Assembly (NCBI GenBank): GCA_049602715.1
Contig: JBMYRX010000018.1
Coordinates: 1-35,668 of the forward strand
DNA from: GCA-2697345 sp049602715
GTDB lineage: Bacteria; Pseudomonadota; Alphaproteobacteria; Rhodobacterales; Rhodobacteraceae
Length of the DNA stretch: 35,668 nt
Direction of reading: 5' to 3'
In this document: in pieces, positions 17,815 through 25,403 of the stretch
Layout: each line of letters opens with the position of its first letter
Position numbering within the stretch: position 1 is the first letter of the stretch
Notes under the pieces: generated by a model
What the model was told of the DNA's origin: nothing
The model's input: the letters and a program-made list of their open reading frames with translations, nothing else
Databases searched by the model: none
Program-made: the position numbers and the translations under genes

Positions 17815-17943
17815 TATGTATAAATATCAATATGATACATAATATGAGGAGAGTAGAAAAAATAATTACTAAGGCGTTCGGTTAGGGGAACGTCAGTGCG
17901 GCACGACACCTTCGTGTTAAGTGTAATATCTAGGGAGGATATT
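17815..17943 (+). promoter_or_regulatory. Leader of the tct genes with inverted repeats
   Basis: The 158-base gap before tctC holds three paired elements. TATGTAT (17815-17821) and ATACATA (17835-17841) form an inverted repeat with a 13-base spacer, which may be an operator. A second pair, CGTTC/GAACG, lies around 17875-17892. AATATC (17925-17930) pairs with GATATT (17938-17943), placing most of the ribosome site AGGGAGG in the loop. This could be an operator plus a structured 5' leader giving the abundant binding protein its own control. No known riboswitch class is recognised. Confidence 0.35.
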
Positions 17944-17945
17944 CT

Positions 17946-18920
17946 ATGACTATTATTAAAAGACTTTCTATTAGTCTGGTAGGGTTTATGGCAACTATTG
18001 GGTTGTTATCATCCGTTGCCTTGGCTTGGGAACCGAGTAAGCCAGTAAATTTCATCATCATGGCCGGTAAAGGTGGCGGTGCTGATAAAATGGCAAGATT
18101 GATGCAAGCTGTAGTTGAAAAAGATAACCTAGCGGGCAGACCTCTTGTTCCAACTAATAAATCTGGGGGCTCAGGAGCTGAAGCGCTTATTGCTGCAGGT
18201 ACCGCATCTGATCCAGATCACACAATTATGGTAACTTTAAATTCTTTCTTTACGACACCATTACGTCAACCTGGTTTGAATATTGATATAATGGAATTTG
18301 CGCCTGTAGGACGAATGGCAGAAGACACTTTTCTTTTGTGGGTTCACAAGGATAGTGGTTTGACAACTTTTGAGCAGTTTCTTGATAAAGCTAAGGCTGA
18401 TGGCAATGGTTGGGTAATGGGTGGTACAGGTAAAAATTCTGAAGACAACATAATTACTGATCATCTGAATAACTCTTATGGATTAACTATGAAATACATT
18501 CCTTATAAGGGTGGTGGAGCTGTTGCTAAAGACGTAGCAGGAAAGCAAATTCATTCTTCTGTAAACAACCCCTCAGAAGCGTTAGGTTTCTACGAGAGTG
18601 GTGATATGGTGCCTCTGGTAGCATTCACAAATGAGAGGTTGCCTATGTTTCCTGAAGTTCCTACTTTAAAAGAGAAAGGTAGCGAATTTAGCTATTTCAT
18701 GCAAAGAGCGGTAGTTGGAGCACCGGGTATGTCTGCCGAAGCTGCTGAATATTATACAGGCTTGTTTACGCAGGTTTATAATTCGGCTGACTGGCAGGCG
18801 TATAAGGCCAAAAAATCCTTAATGGGTGATTTTATGGCTGGAGCTGATCTTAAAGCGTATTGGCAAGTACAGCGTGATCGACATGTTAAGATCCTAAAAG
18901 CGTCTGGAGCTATTAAGTAA
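17946..18920 (+). CDS. tctC: TTT transporter periplasmic binding protein (TctC family)
   Basis: Solute receptor of a tripartite tricarboxylate transporter. A signal peptide ends near residue 27 (VALA before WEPS). The mature part shows the Bug/TctC fold signatures: KPVNFIIMAGKGGGADKMAR, NKSGGSGAEAL, and YKGGGAVAKDVAGKQ in the second lobe. Length 324 aa is normal. The ribosome site agggagg is strong and lies 7 bases from the ATG. Family members bind citrate, aromatic acids, glutamate and other carboxylates. Location after oxc-frc-fhs suggests oxalate or a related small acid here, which I infer from context only. Confidence 0.92.
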   Translation: MTIIKRLSISLVGFMATIGLLSSVALAWEPSKPVNFIIMAGKGGGADKMARLMQAVVEKDNLAGRPLVPTNKSGGSGAEALIAAGTASDPDHTIMVTLNSFFTTPLRQPGLNIDIMEFAPVGRMAEDTFLLWVHKDSGLTTFEQFLDKAKADGNGWVMGGTGKNSEDNIITDHLNNSYGLTMKYIPYKGGGAVAKDVAGKQIHSSVNNPSEALGFYESGDMVPLVAFTNERLPMFPEVPTLKEKGSEFSYFMQRAVVGAPGMSAEAAEYYTGLFTQVYNSADWQAYKAKKSLMGDFMAGADLKAYWQVQRDRHVKILKASGAIK

Positions 18921-18941
18921 GAAAAAAGGAGAGCCCGGGAA

Positions 18942-19472
18942 ATGAGAAAAGCGGAAATTATAATGGCTTTTGTTCTTGGGCTCTTTTCACTGGGTCTTAT
19001 GTGGAAATCTGGGGAGCCACCTTCTTGGAATCCAGATATTCCACGGTTTGCAAATATCGGGTTTATTGACGGAGAAGGACCTGGTAGTGGTTTTTGGCCA
19101 TTTTGGCTTTCACTAATAATGTTGTTATGCTGTGTCTGGATTGGGATTAATTGGTTTAACCGAAGATCTCCACCAAGTCGCAGTGAAGAACCTTTTCTTG
19201 ATGGCTACGGTATCAGGATGTTTGTGGTAGTCGGTGGTGGTTTATTGGGTTTTTTAATTCTGATTCCAATTTTAGGATACTATGGGGCGATACCTTTATT
19301 CCTAATTTACTATATAAGATTTCTAGGAAAACATAGTTGGGCTGCGACCCTTTCAATTTCTATTGGAATTCCAGTTTTTAGTTTCTTTTTCTTTGATATA
19401 GCCATGAGGATAGTTCTTCCTAAAGGATACTTAGAGCCTCTATTTATACCATTATATGATATATTTCTTTAA
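18942..19472 (+). CDS. tctB: TTT transporter small membrane subunit (TctB family)
   Basis: A 176-aa protein with four to five hydrophobic segments (about 5-22, 48-68, 86-110, 112-128 and 140-162). The motif GPGSGFWPFWLS before the second span is typical of TctB. Its function within the complex is poorly known, but it is required with TctA. It lies between tctC and tctA with short gaps of 21 and 20 bases, behind aaaggaga. Confidence 0.9.
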   Translation: MRKAEIIMAFVLGLFSLGLMWKSGEPPSWNPDIPRFANIGFIDGEGPGSGFWPFWLSLIMLLCCVWIGINWFNRRSPPSRSEEPFLDGYGIRMFVVVGGGLLGFLILIPILGYYGAIPLFLIYYIRFLGKHSWAATLSISIGIPVFSFFFFDIAMRIVLPKGYLEPLFIPLYDIFL

Positions 19473-19492
19473 CTAGGGAAGATTAAACTCTT

Positions 19493-21031
19493 ATGGATAT
19501 TTTATACTCTTTATTGAATGGGATTTTAATCGCTCTTGAGCCGATTAATTTAGGTCTCGCCGTACTTGGGGTGATAGTGGGTCTGTTTGTCGGAGCTATG
19601 CCTGGTCTTGGATCAGTAAACGGTGTAGCGATACTCTTACCATTCACATTTGTAATCCAAAGTATAACCGGAGGTGCAACTTCTCCGATGATATTTTTGG
19701 CGTCAATTTATTACGGTGCTATGTATGGCGGTGCAATATCGTCAATAACCTTGGGAATTCCTGGTGCTTCTACGGCTGTTGCCACAACTTTTGATGGTCG
19801 TCCACTGGCTCTATCAGGAAAAGCTCATATTGCGCTAGTGACAGCAGCATTGGCCTCGTTTGCCGGCGGTACTATTTCAACAATTCTTTTTACTGGTTTT
19901 GCACCTTTGCTTGCATCTGTGGCACTCTCTTTTGGAAACCCTGAAGTTTTTGCTCTTATGCTGCTCGCCTTCGCAACCTTTGTTGGTTTAGGGGGTGATG
20001 ATATTCCTAAAACAATTTTTTCAATTTGTATTGGTTTAGTGTTAGCAACGGTTGGATTTGATATAATTTCAGGCGAACCACGTTTGATACCAAAAATACC
20101 ATTTTCAGATCAACCAATAATTGGTTTTATGCACGGTTTCAGGTTTTTAGTCTTGGCAATTGGTGTATATGGAATAGGTGAAATGTTATGGACAATAAAT
20201 ACTTCGCGAGACGGAACCTCTATGTCGAAGGTGGATGTTAGTGCAAAGAGTATTTTTGCAGCTATCAAGGACTTTAAAAATGCCTGGAAAGGAACTTTGA
20301 TTGGATCATCTTTAGGATTTTTTGTAGGGATTTTACCAGCAGCAGGAGCTACTCCTGGAGCGTTAATGTCATATGGTGTTGCGAAGCTATCCGCAAAAAA
20401 ACCAGATGAATTTGGGAAGGGGGCTATAGATGGTGTTGCAGCACCAGAGTCCGCTAATAATTCTGCCTCTACGGGTGCAATGTTGCCAATGATGACCTTA
20501 GGCATCCCTGGTTCTCCCACTACAGCTGTTCTTTTAGCTGGAATGGTTATTTGGGGACTACAACCTGGACCATTACTTTTTACTAATCAGCCAGAATTTG
20601 TTTGGCCATTAATTGGCTCCTTTTATATTTCAAATATTATTGCAGTTTTAGTAAATTTAGCTTTTATACCCATATTTTTATGGGTGCTAAGAATGCCGTT
20701 TACCATTCTGGCACCGGTAATTTTTGTTTTATCCCTTGTTGGGACATATGCAGCTTATCTAGATAACTTTGATGTAAATTTAATGGTTTTGGTAGGCATT
20801 ATAGCATTTTTGTTAAGAATTTTAGACTACCCACTGGCGCCAGCGGTCCTTGCTATTGTTTTAGGTCCAATCGCAGAACCTAAGCTACGTCAATCTCTTT
20901 TGCTGTCTGATGGTGATTTCTCGATTTTCTTTACTAGGCCGATTGCAGGTCCAATAACAGTCGTAGCACTAATTCTAATATTATTACCTGTTCTCAAATG
21001 GATTAGGGGATTACTTCCGGCAAGAACTTGA
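19493..21031 (+). CDS. tctA: TTT transporter large membrane subunit (TctA family)
   Basis: The main translocation subunit, 512 aa with about a dozen membrane spans. Family motifs are GAMPGLGSVNGVAILLPFTF near the N-terminus, YGGAISSITLGIPG, and the second-half repeat PESANNSASTGAMLPMMTLG followed by IPGSPTTAVLLAGM. It imports the solute bound by TctC, probably driven by an ion gradient. It closes the oxalate operon; the next gene starts 78 bases downstream. Confidence 0.95.
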   Translation: MDILYSLLNGILIALEPINLGLAVLGVIVGLFVGAMPGLGSVNGVAILLPFTFVIQSITGGATSPMIFLASIYYGAMYGGAISSITLGIPGASTAVATTFDGRPLALSGKAHIALVTAALASFAGGTISTILFTGFAPLLASVALSFGNPEVFALMLLAFATFVGLGGDDIPKTIFSICIGLVLATVGFDIISGEPRLIPKIPFSDQPIIGFMHGFRFLVLAIGVYGIGEMLWTINTSRDGTSMSKVDVSAKSIFAAIKDFKNAWKGTLIGSSLGFFVGILPAAGATPGALMSYGVAKLSAKKPDEFGKGAIDGVAAPESANNSASTGAMLPMMTLGIPGSPTTAVLLAGMVIWGLQPGPLLFTNQPEFVWPLIGSFYISNIIAVLVNLAFIPIFLWVLRMPFTILAPVIFVLSLVGTYAAYLDNFDVNLMVLVGIIAFLLRILDYPLAPAVLAIVLGPIAEPKLRQSLLLSDGDFSIFFTRPIAGPITVVALILILLPVLKWIRGLLPART

Positions 21032-21109
21032 TTAGCATAGTTCATACGACTGGTGAAAGTGGTCTTATATTTTTGCGATGTTATTTAACGTAATGCAAAG
21101 GTGATTAAG

Positions 21110-22843
21110 ATGTCAAAATATAATGCTTGGAACCCGGGAGTTGGGTCGGATATTCCTCCTCATTTAAGACCTTTAATAACTCTTTTTAGCGTGAATAACA
21201 GTAAGGTTTCGTTTGTTGAAGCAACAGAAGCAGCGGAGTTTTGTGGTTTAAAAGCCTCTCAAATGTGTGAGCCCTCATTGGAGCGCTTAATTATCCACGA
21301 ATTATTAATTCGTGTTACAGGTGATATATCGGTTCCCGATGGTCCAAATTATGAAGATCTTGGAATCTCATTAAGGTCGATAACAGACCAAATTTTAAGT
21401 AAGCATGTTATGATGGAAATAGGTTCTTTGAGTGTTTCTTTTGATACTTTTATGGAGGAAGCTCAGAGTTCTATTTCTAAGTTAATTTCAGAAGAGCTTA
21501 TGCATTCTAGTAGTAAAAGTATTGGGAGTTTTAAGTCAAAAGGACTTAAATTTGCTTCCAATTCATTTAAATATCTACTCAATTCAAAGATAATTATTAC
21601 TGAAAAAGAAAAGGCTTTTTCTAATTATTATGAGCAGAAAACTAATGAAAGTCTTAATCTTGAATCAGACTGTAGTAACTGTGTCTCAATTATTTTAAAT
21701 GGTATTCTGAAAACTCATGGGAGAATAATATATGACAAGGAGTTGTTGGTAAAATTAACGGTACGTCTATTTAGAAATATTTATGGTAGTCAAAAAGTTG
21801 GTGAACTGATTTCACCTATTTTTTATTCAGCCGTAGAAGCAGAAGGTTATAAACTTCTCCCCCCTCAGCTTAAACCAATGGTTATGAATACAAAGGGCGC
21901 ATCGGCGTCAGGTAAAAGTACTATTAGACCTCAACAACGATTGCTTGCTGAACGAATGGAAATACGCTGGGATGAATTTGCCTTAATTAGTCCGGATTAC
22001 TGGAGGAAGTTTCTTTTAGACTATGACTCATTGGGATCTGACTACAAATATGCGGCAATGCTAACTGGATATGAGTTGGAAATAATAGACAAAAAGTTAG
22101 ATTTATATATGGAAATAAAAGCCGAAAAAAATGAAATGCCTCATTTGTTAATAGATAGGTTTCGATTTGATAGTTTCAGGATAGACAGTGAGGGCGGGTA
22201 TCAGAGTAAATTACTGAGTAGATTTGGTCAAAAAGTTTTATTATTTTTTGTAATCACTCCACCACAAGAAACAGTAGAGCGAGCGTGGGTCAGAGCCCTT
22301 TCTACATCAAGGTATAAGGCTGTTGAAGATCTACTTTTTCATAACATCGAAGCTTATACGGGAATGCCTGAGCTTTTCTTTTCTTGGATGGGGATTAAAG
22401 ATAAAGATATTAATTTTGAGTTCTTAGATAATACTGTCCCATTGGGAGAAACCCCCAAGACTATTGCGTTTGGAAAAACCGATGAAATGTATATTTTAGA
22501 TTTAGTTGGATTAAACAATATTGATTTATTTAAAGAGGTTAATGTTGGCGCTAAATGCTCCGAAGATGTTTTAATTGAAAAAGAAATAATAACATATGAT
22601 TTTCTGAAACAATGTTTTTTAAATTTTAACGTAATATATTTGATTAATAGTAATAGTAAGAGGATCTATGCGGTTATTAAGAAGGGTGCTTGGATTTATA
22701 AAGATAAACGGTCTAGTCCTAGCGGGCGCCAAGAACATGAATGCCTATCAGCACTTGGTTGGGACGCGTATTTTAGCAAGAATGAAGTGGAATACGGGAA
22801 AATTTCCAAAATAGTTAATTTTGAACAAACTCTAGGAAGTTAA
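21110..22843 (+). CDS. Large P-loop protein, zeta-toxin-like kinase fold, function unknown
   Basis: I do not recognise this as a named family. It is a 577-aa soluble protein. A mostly helical N-terminal region (1-255) precedes a clear Walker A, GASASGKST (263-271). Then come Asp288 (WDEF), SPDYWRK (Asp296), and a hydrophobic strand ending LLIDRFRF (Asp349), arranged as in zeta-toxin/AAA_33-type P-loop kinases. The C-terminal part (about 470-577) is separate and ends with KDKRSSPSGRQEHECLSALG. I chose the ATG at 21110 (behind aaaggtg) over a GTG at 21101. No antitoxin gene is adjacent, and the size far exceeds classical zeta. It faces a methyltransferase gene end to end. Phosphotransfer activity is inferred. 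Confidence 0.7.
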   Translation: MSKYNAWNPGVGSDIPPHLRPLITLFSVNNSKVSFVEATEAAEFCGLKASQMCEPSLERLIIHELLIRVTGDISVPDGPNYEDLGISLRSITDQILSKHVMMEIGSLSVSFDTFMEEAQSSISKLISEELMHSSSKSIGSFKSKGLKFASNSFKYLLNSKIIITEKEKAFSNYYEQKTNESLNLESDCSNCVSIILNGILKTHGRIIYDKELLVKLTVRLFRNIYGSQKVGELISPIFYSAVEAEGYKLLPPQLKPMVMNTKGASASGKSTIRPQQRLLAERMEIRWDEFALISPDYWRKFLLDYDSLGSDYKYAAMLTGYELEIIDKKLDLYMEIKAEKNEMPHLLIDRFRFDSFRIDSEGGYQSKLLSRFGQKVLLFFVITPPQETVERAWVRALSTSRYKAVEDLLFHNIEAYTGMPELFFSWMGIKDKDINFEFLDNTVPLGETPKTIAFGKTDEMYILDLVGLNNIDLFKEVNVGAKCSEDVLIEKEIITYDFLKQCFLNFNVIYLINSNSKRIYAVIKKGAWIYKDKRSSPSGRQEHECLSALGWDAYFSKNEVEYGKISKIVNFEQTLGS

Positions 22844-22866
22844 ATAATTTCTCGATGATAAAAATT

Positions 22867-23538
22867 TTAGCATACCTCAAATGTACATATACTTGCCCTA
22901 TCTTTAGCGTGAGAACCCGCAGTATTTTGATAAATCTTTACTTCAATTATAAAAAAATTTTTAATTTTCTTTTGTGTAATTAGGTTCTTGAAAAAGATAT
23001 CAAACTTCAACTTTTTATAATGCTTCTTGTTAACACCTAGGAAACATAATGCACCTACCTCACAATGCGTGATTAATCTACCGATTGGTTCAGGTCCAAG
23101 GTGGCCATGCGTAAAAGTACCTGAGCTGACAAGCGCTCCATAATTGTGAGGAAATGTATAACTACTTTTGGTTAAGTCCTCATTGTATAAATCTCTATAA
23201 ATCGCTTTTTCTTTTGTAATTTTTAGCATCTCATCGGAAATATCGATGCCATCAATAGGGAGTGTTTCTTTTTTTCTAATTAACCATTCACCGACTAACC
23301 CAGTACCACATCCAATATCACAAATAGGTCCGCATATTGACTTTTCATTCTTGAGAAGAAGCTTCCCTATTTCTTCAGGATATATATAACCAAGTTCTTT
23401 AGCGAATTTTTTATCATAGTAAGAAGCTATTTTCTTATAATACTTTCTATTATCATTAGGAGTTTCTAAAGAATATGCATCCTCCAGTATTTCTGTCCCA
23501 TTATTTGTAGATTGGCTACTTTTCTGCAGTTTCGACAT
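22867..23538 (-). CDS. Class I SAM-dependent methyltransferase
   Basis: A 223-aa cytosolic protein with SAM-binding motif I DIGCGTGLVGEW, the acidic loop GIDISDEMLKI, and SSGTFTHGHLGPEP after motif II/III. The substrate is not evident; relatives are annotated only as methyltransferases. The region before motif I has a helical YYKKIASYYDKKF segment usual for small-molecule methyltransferases. It is one of only two minus-strand genes here, convergent with the P-loop gene and divergent from the DDAH gene, with its start behind GGGAG in the shared 138-base promoter region. Confidence 0.85.
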   Translation of the reverse strand: MSKLQKSSQSTNNGTEILEDAYSLETPNDNRKYYKKIASYYDKKFAKELGYIYPEEIGKLLLKNEKSICGPICDIGCGTGLVGEWLIRKKETLPIDGIDISDEMLKITKEKAIYRDLYNEDLTKSSYTFPHNYGALVSSGTFTHGHLGPEPIGRLITHCEVGALCFLGVNKKHYKKLKFDIFFKNLITQKKIKNFFIIEVKIYQNTAGSHAKDRASICTFEVC

Positions 23539-23676
23539 GAGATAGGAGATCTCCCTTTAAGTTAGTATACCAGTTTACAGCTGAGAAAAATAAGCTCAAG
23601 AACTATCTTTTCTTTTTCTTTTCCTTATAAAAATTTATATTATGGTAACTACGTTTAATAGGAGTTTCTTTATTCA
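23539..23676. promoter_or_regulatory. Divergent promoter region between methyltransferase and DDAH
   Basis: A 138-base AT-rich region serving two genes in opposite directions. GGAGATCTCC (23545-23554) is a perfect palindrome that includes the ribosome site of the methyltransferase. TAGTATACCA (23563-23572) differs at one base from the operator palindrome before the GntR gene. DDAH has a ribosome site taggag near 23660. Promoter hexamers are not clear enough to assign. Confidence 0.35.
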
Positions 23677-24471
23677 ATGAGTTTTAGGTCCTTTAATTTT
23701 ACCCACGCTATAACACGTAAACCGAGTGAGGCTGTAATTCGTGGTTTAACTTCACAAGATAGAGGTTTGCCAGACTTTAACCTGATGAACATTCACCATA
23801 TCGATTATGTTAAGGCTCTAAAAAAAGCTGGAGCTACAGTTATCGAGCTGGATGCTTTGGAAAATTTTCCCGATAGTACTTTTGTTGAAGATACGGCTCT
23901 ATGTTTACCTGAGGGGGCAGTAATAATGAAACCTGGAGCTCCAAGTCGGTTAAAAGAAGTTAATTTTATTGAACCTCATTTGCGGGATTTATACCGAGAG
24001 GTTTATCGAATAGAAGGTACTGGGACTATTGAGGCGGGCGACATTTTAACTACGGACAGCGAGATTTTAGTTGGACGGTCGGACAGAACCTCAACAGAAG
24101 GTATTTCCGAGTTGCGAGAAATTGTTAAAAAGTGGGGGTATAAAGTGACTGAGGTAATTACCCCTCTTGAAATTTTACATTTTAAAACAGACTGTTCATT
24201 ACTAAACAGTGATACAGTATTATGTACTGAAAGGTTGGCTGGCACTGGTTGTTTTAAGAATTATAATATTATTTTAACCTGTGATGGTGAAGAAGAAGCT
24301 GCAAATACAGTTCGTTTTAACGACTGGGTTATAATGCCTGATGGCTTTATAAATACAACAGAACGCCTAATAAATTATGGTTTCAAGGTGATGAGGGTTG
24401 GAAATACTGAGTGTGCAAAAATTGATGGTGGTATGTCATGTTTGAGTTTGAGGTTTACACCCCATTGTTAA
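23677..24471 (+). CDS. Dimethylarginine dimethylaminohydrolase (DDAH)-like amidinohydrolase
   Basis: Guanidine-modifying enzyme that probably hydrolyses methylated arginine to citrulline and methylamine or dimethylamine. The fold and motifs match bacterial DDAH: the N-terminal FTHAITRKPS, FVEDTALCL, Glu119 in IEAGD, His168 in LHFKTDC, and Cys255 in DGGMSCLSL. These correspond to Glu114, His162 and Cys249 of the Pseudomonas aeruginosa enzyme. Length 264 aa is normal. It lies upstream of an amino-acid binding protein and permease, which may bring in the substrate. Other guanidino substrates are possible. Confidence 0.9.
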   Translation: MSFRSFNFTHAITRKPSEAVIRGLTSQDRGLPDFNLMNIHHIDYVKALKKAGATVIELDALENFPDSTFVEDTALCLPEGAVIMKPGAPSRLKEVNFIEPHLRDLYREVYRIEGTGTIEAGDILTTDSEILVGRSDRTSTEGISELREIVKKWGYKVTEVITPLEILHFKTDCSLLNSDTVLCTERLAGTGCFKNYNIILTCDGEEEAANTVRFNDWVIMPDGFINTTERLINYGFKVMRVGNTECAKIDGGMSCLSLRFTPHC

Positions 24472-24599
24472 TGCTGTGGCTTTTTGTCGTGAGGCTCTCT
24501 TGTTTAAAAGGTTTTACTTGACCGCGGTGGATTCCTTTTACAAAGTGGGGGTCGTCGTGGCCTTTGATATGTTTGAGCCACTTAATTGAGGAGTTAATT

Positions 24600-25337
24600 A
24601 TGAAGAAATTTTTTGTTGGACTACTTGTTTCAGTAACTTTAGCTATACCTGCTCTAGCAGCTGATCTAGGTGGTCGAGTTTTAAGTATAGGGTCCGATAC
24701 AACTTATCCGCCACATGAATTCATTGAAGATGGTGTGGTTAAAGGATTTGATGTAGATGTAGTGGCCGCAATTTGTGAAAGAATTAATTGTCAGCCGAAC
24801 TGGGTAACTACTGCTTGGGATGGTATTTTTGCGGCACTTGCCGACGGACAATTTGACATGGTGGTGTCTGGAGTGACCATAACCGATGAAAGAGATAAAA
24901 TAGTAGATTTCTCTGACCCGTACATTATTGTTCAACAAGGAATCTTGATGAGAGTTGAAGATAAAGGAGCTACCATCGATGATTTTAAAAGCGGTAGTAA
25001 GCGGTTAGCATCGCAGAATGGTACTACCAATGCACAGCTAGGTGAAGAGCTGGTTGGAAGGGCAAATATTCAACTATTCGACGCCTTTAATAATGCAGTA
25101 GTTGCATTGCAAAATGGGGATGTTGACGGTGTAATAATCGATTCGACATCAGCTGCTGCTTACGAGCAAGAATACGCTGGTGAATTAACAGTTGGTATTA
25201 CCGGACTTTCATCCGACCCTCTTGGTCTTGTTTTCCAAGAAGGCGACTCTATTCAGGACGCATTCAATGAAGGTCTTGCAGCTATTAAGGCTGATGGAAC
25301 ACTAAACAAGCTTACCATCAAATGGTGGCCTAAATAG
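24600..25337 (+). CDS. Polar amino-acid ABC transporter periplasmic binding protein
   Basis: Family 3 solute-binding protein. The signal peptide covers residues 1-20 (MKKFFVGLLVSVTLAIPALA). The mature part has SDTTYPPHEF, GFDVDVVAAI, TAWDGIFAALADGQFDMVVS and VSGVTITDERDKIVDFS, typical of receptors for arginine, lysine, glutamine and similar solutes. I chose the ATG at 24600, behind gaggag, giving 245 aa; an upstream ATG at 24564 would put 12 residues before the signal peptide. The neighbouring DDAH suggests a guanidino or methylated amino acid as ligand (inference). A strong stem-loop follows the stop codon. Confidence 0.93.
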   Translation: MKKFFVGLLVSVTLAIPALAADLGGRVLSIGSDTTYPPHEFIEDGVVKGFDVDVVAAICERINCQPNWVTTAWDGIFAALADGQFDMVVSGVTITDERDKIVDFSDPYIIVQQGILMRVEDKGATIDDFKSGSKRLASQNGTTNAQLGEELVGRANIQLFDAFNNAVVALQNGDVDGVIIDSTSAAAYEQEYAGELTVGITGLSSDPLGLVFQEGDSIQDAFNEGLAAIKADGTLNKLTIKWWPK

Positions 25338-25351
25338 GTTAAGTAATATTA

Positions 25352-25391
25352 GCATTTGTCGCAACATAATAGTTGCGGCAAATGCCTTTTT
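25352..25391 (+). terminator. Stem-loop terminator/attenuator between binding protein and permease
   Basis: GCATTTGTCGCAAC (25352-25365) pairs with GTTGCGGCAAATGC (25372-25385) over 14 positions with one G-T pair, around the loop ATAATA. CTTTTTG follows directly. This has the form of an intrinsic terminator. It lies 15 bases after the binding-protein stop and just before the permease start, so it probably lets only part of transcription through and stabilises the binding-protein mRNA. Confidence 0.82.
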
Positions 25392-25403
25392 GAAAGTCTC
25401 GAA

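Noticed and set aside
21110..22843. Toxin-antitoxin pair with a zeta toxin
   Set aside because: The protein is about twice as long as zeta toxins and no small antitoxin gene lies on either side.
24518..24546. TTGACC at 24518 as promoter for the amino-acid binding protein
   Set aside because: Only poor -10 matches (CAAAGT, TACAAA) at suitable spacing; too weak to list as a feature.
24564..24599. ATG start for the amino-acid binding protein at 24564
   Set aside because: It would place extra residues ahead of a textbook signal peptide; ATG 24600 has a good gaggag site.
25356..25403. TTG start for the permease at 25356
   Set aside because: The codons lie in the terminator stem and give a hydrophilic cysteine-containing leader unlike permeases; ATG 25404 is more plausible.
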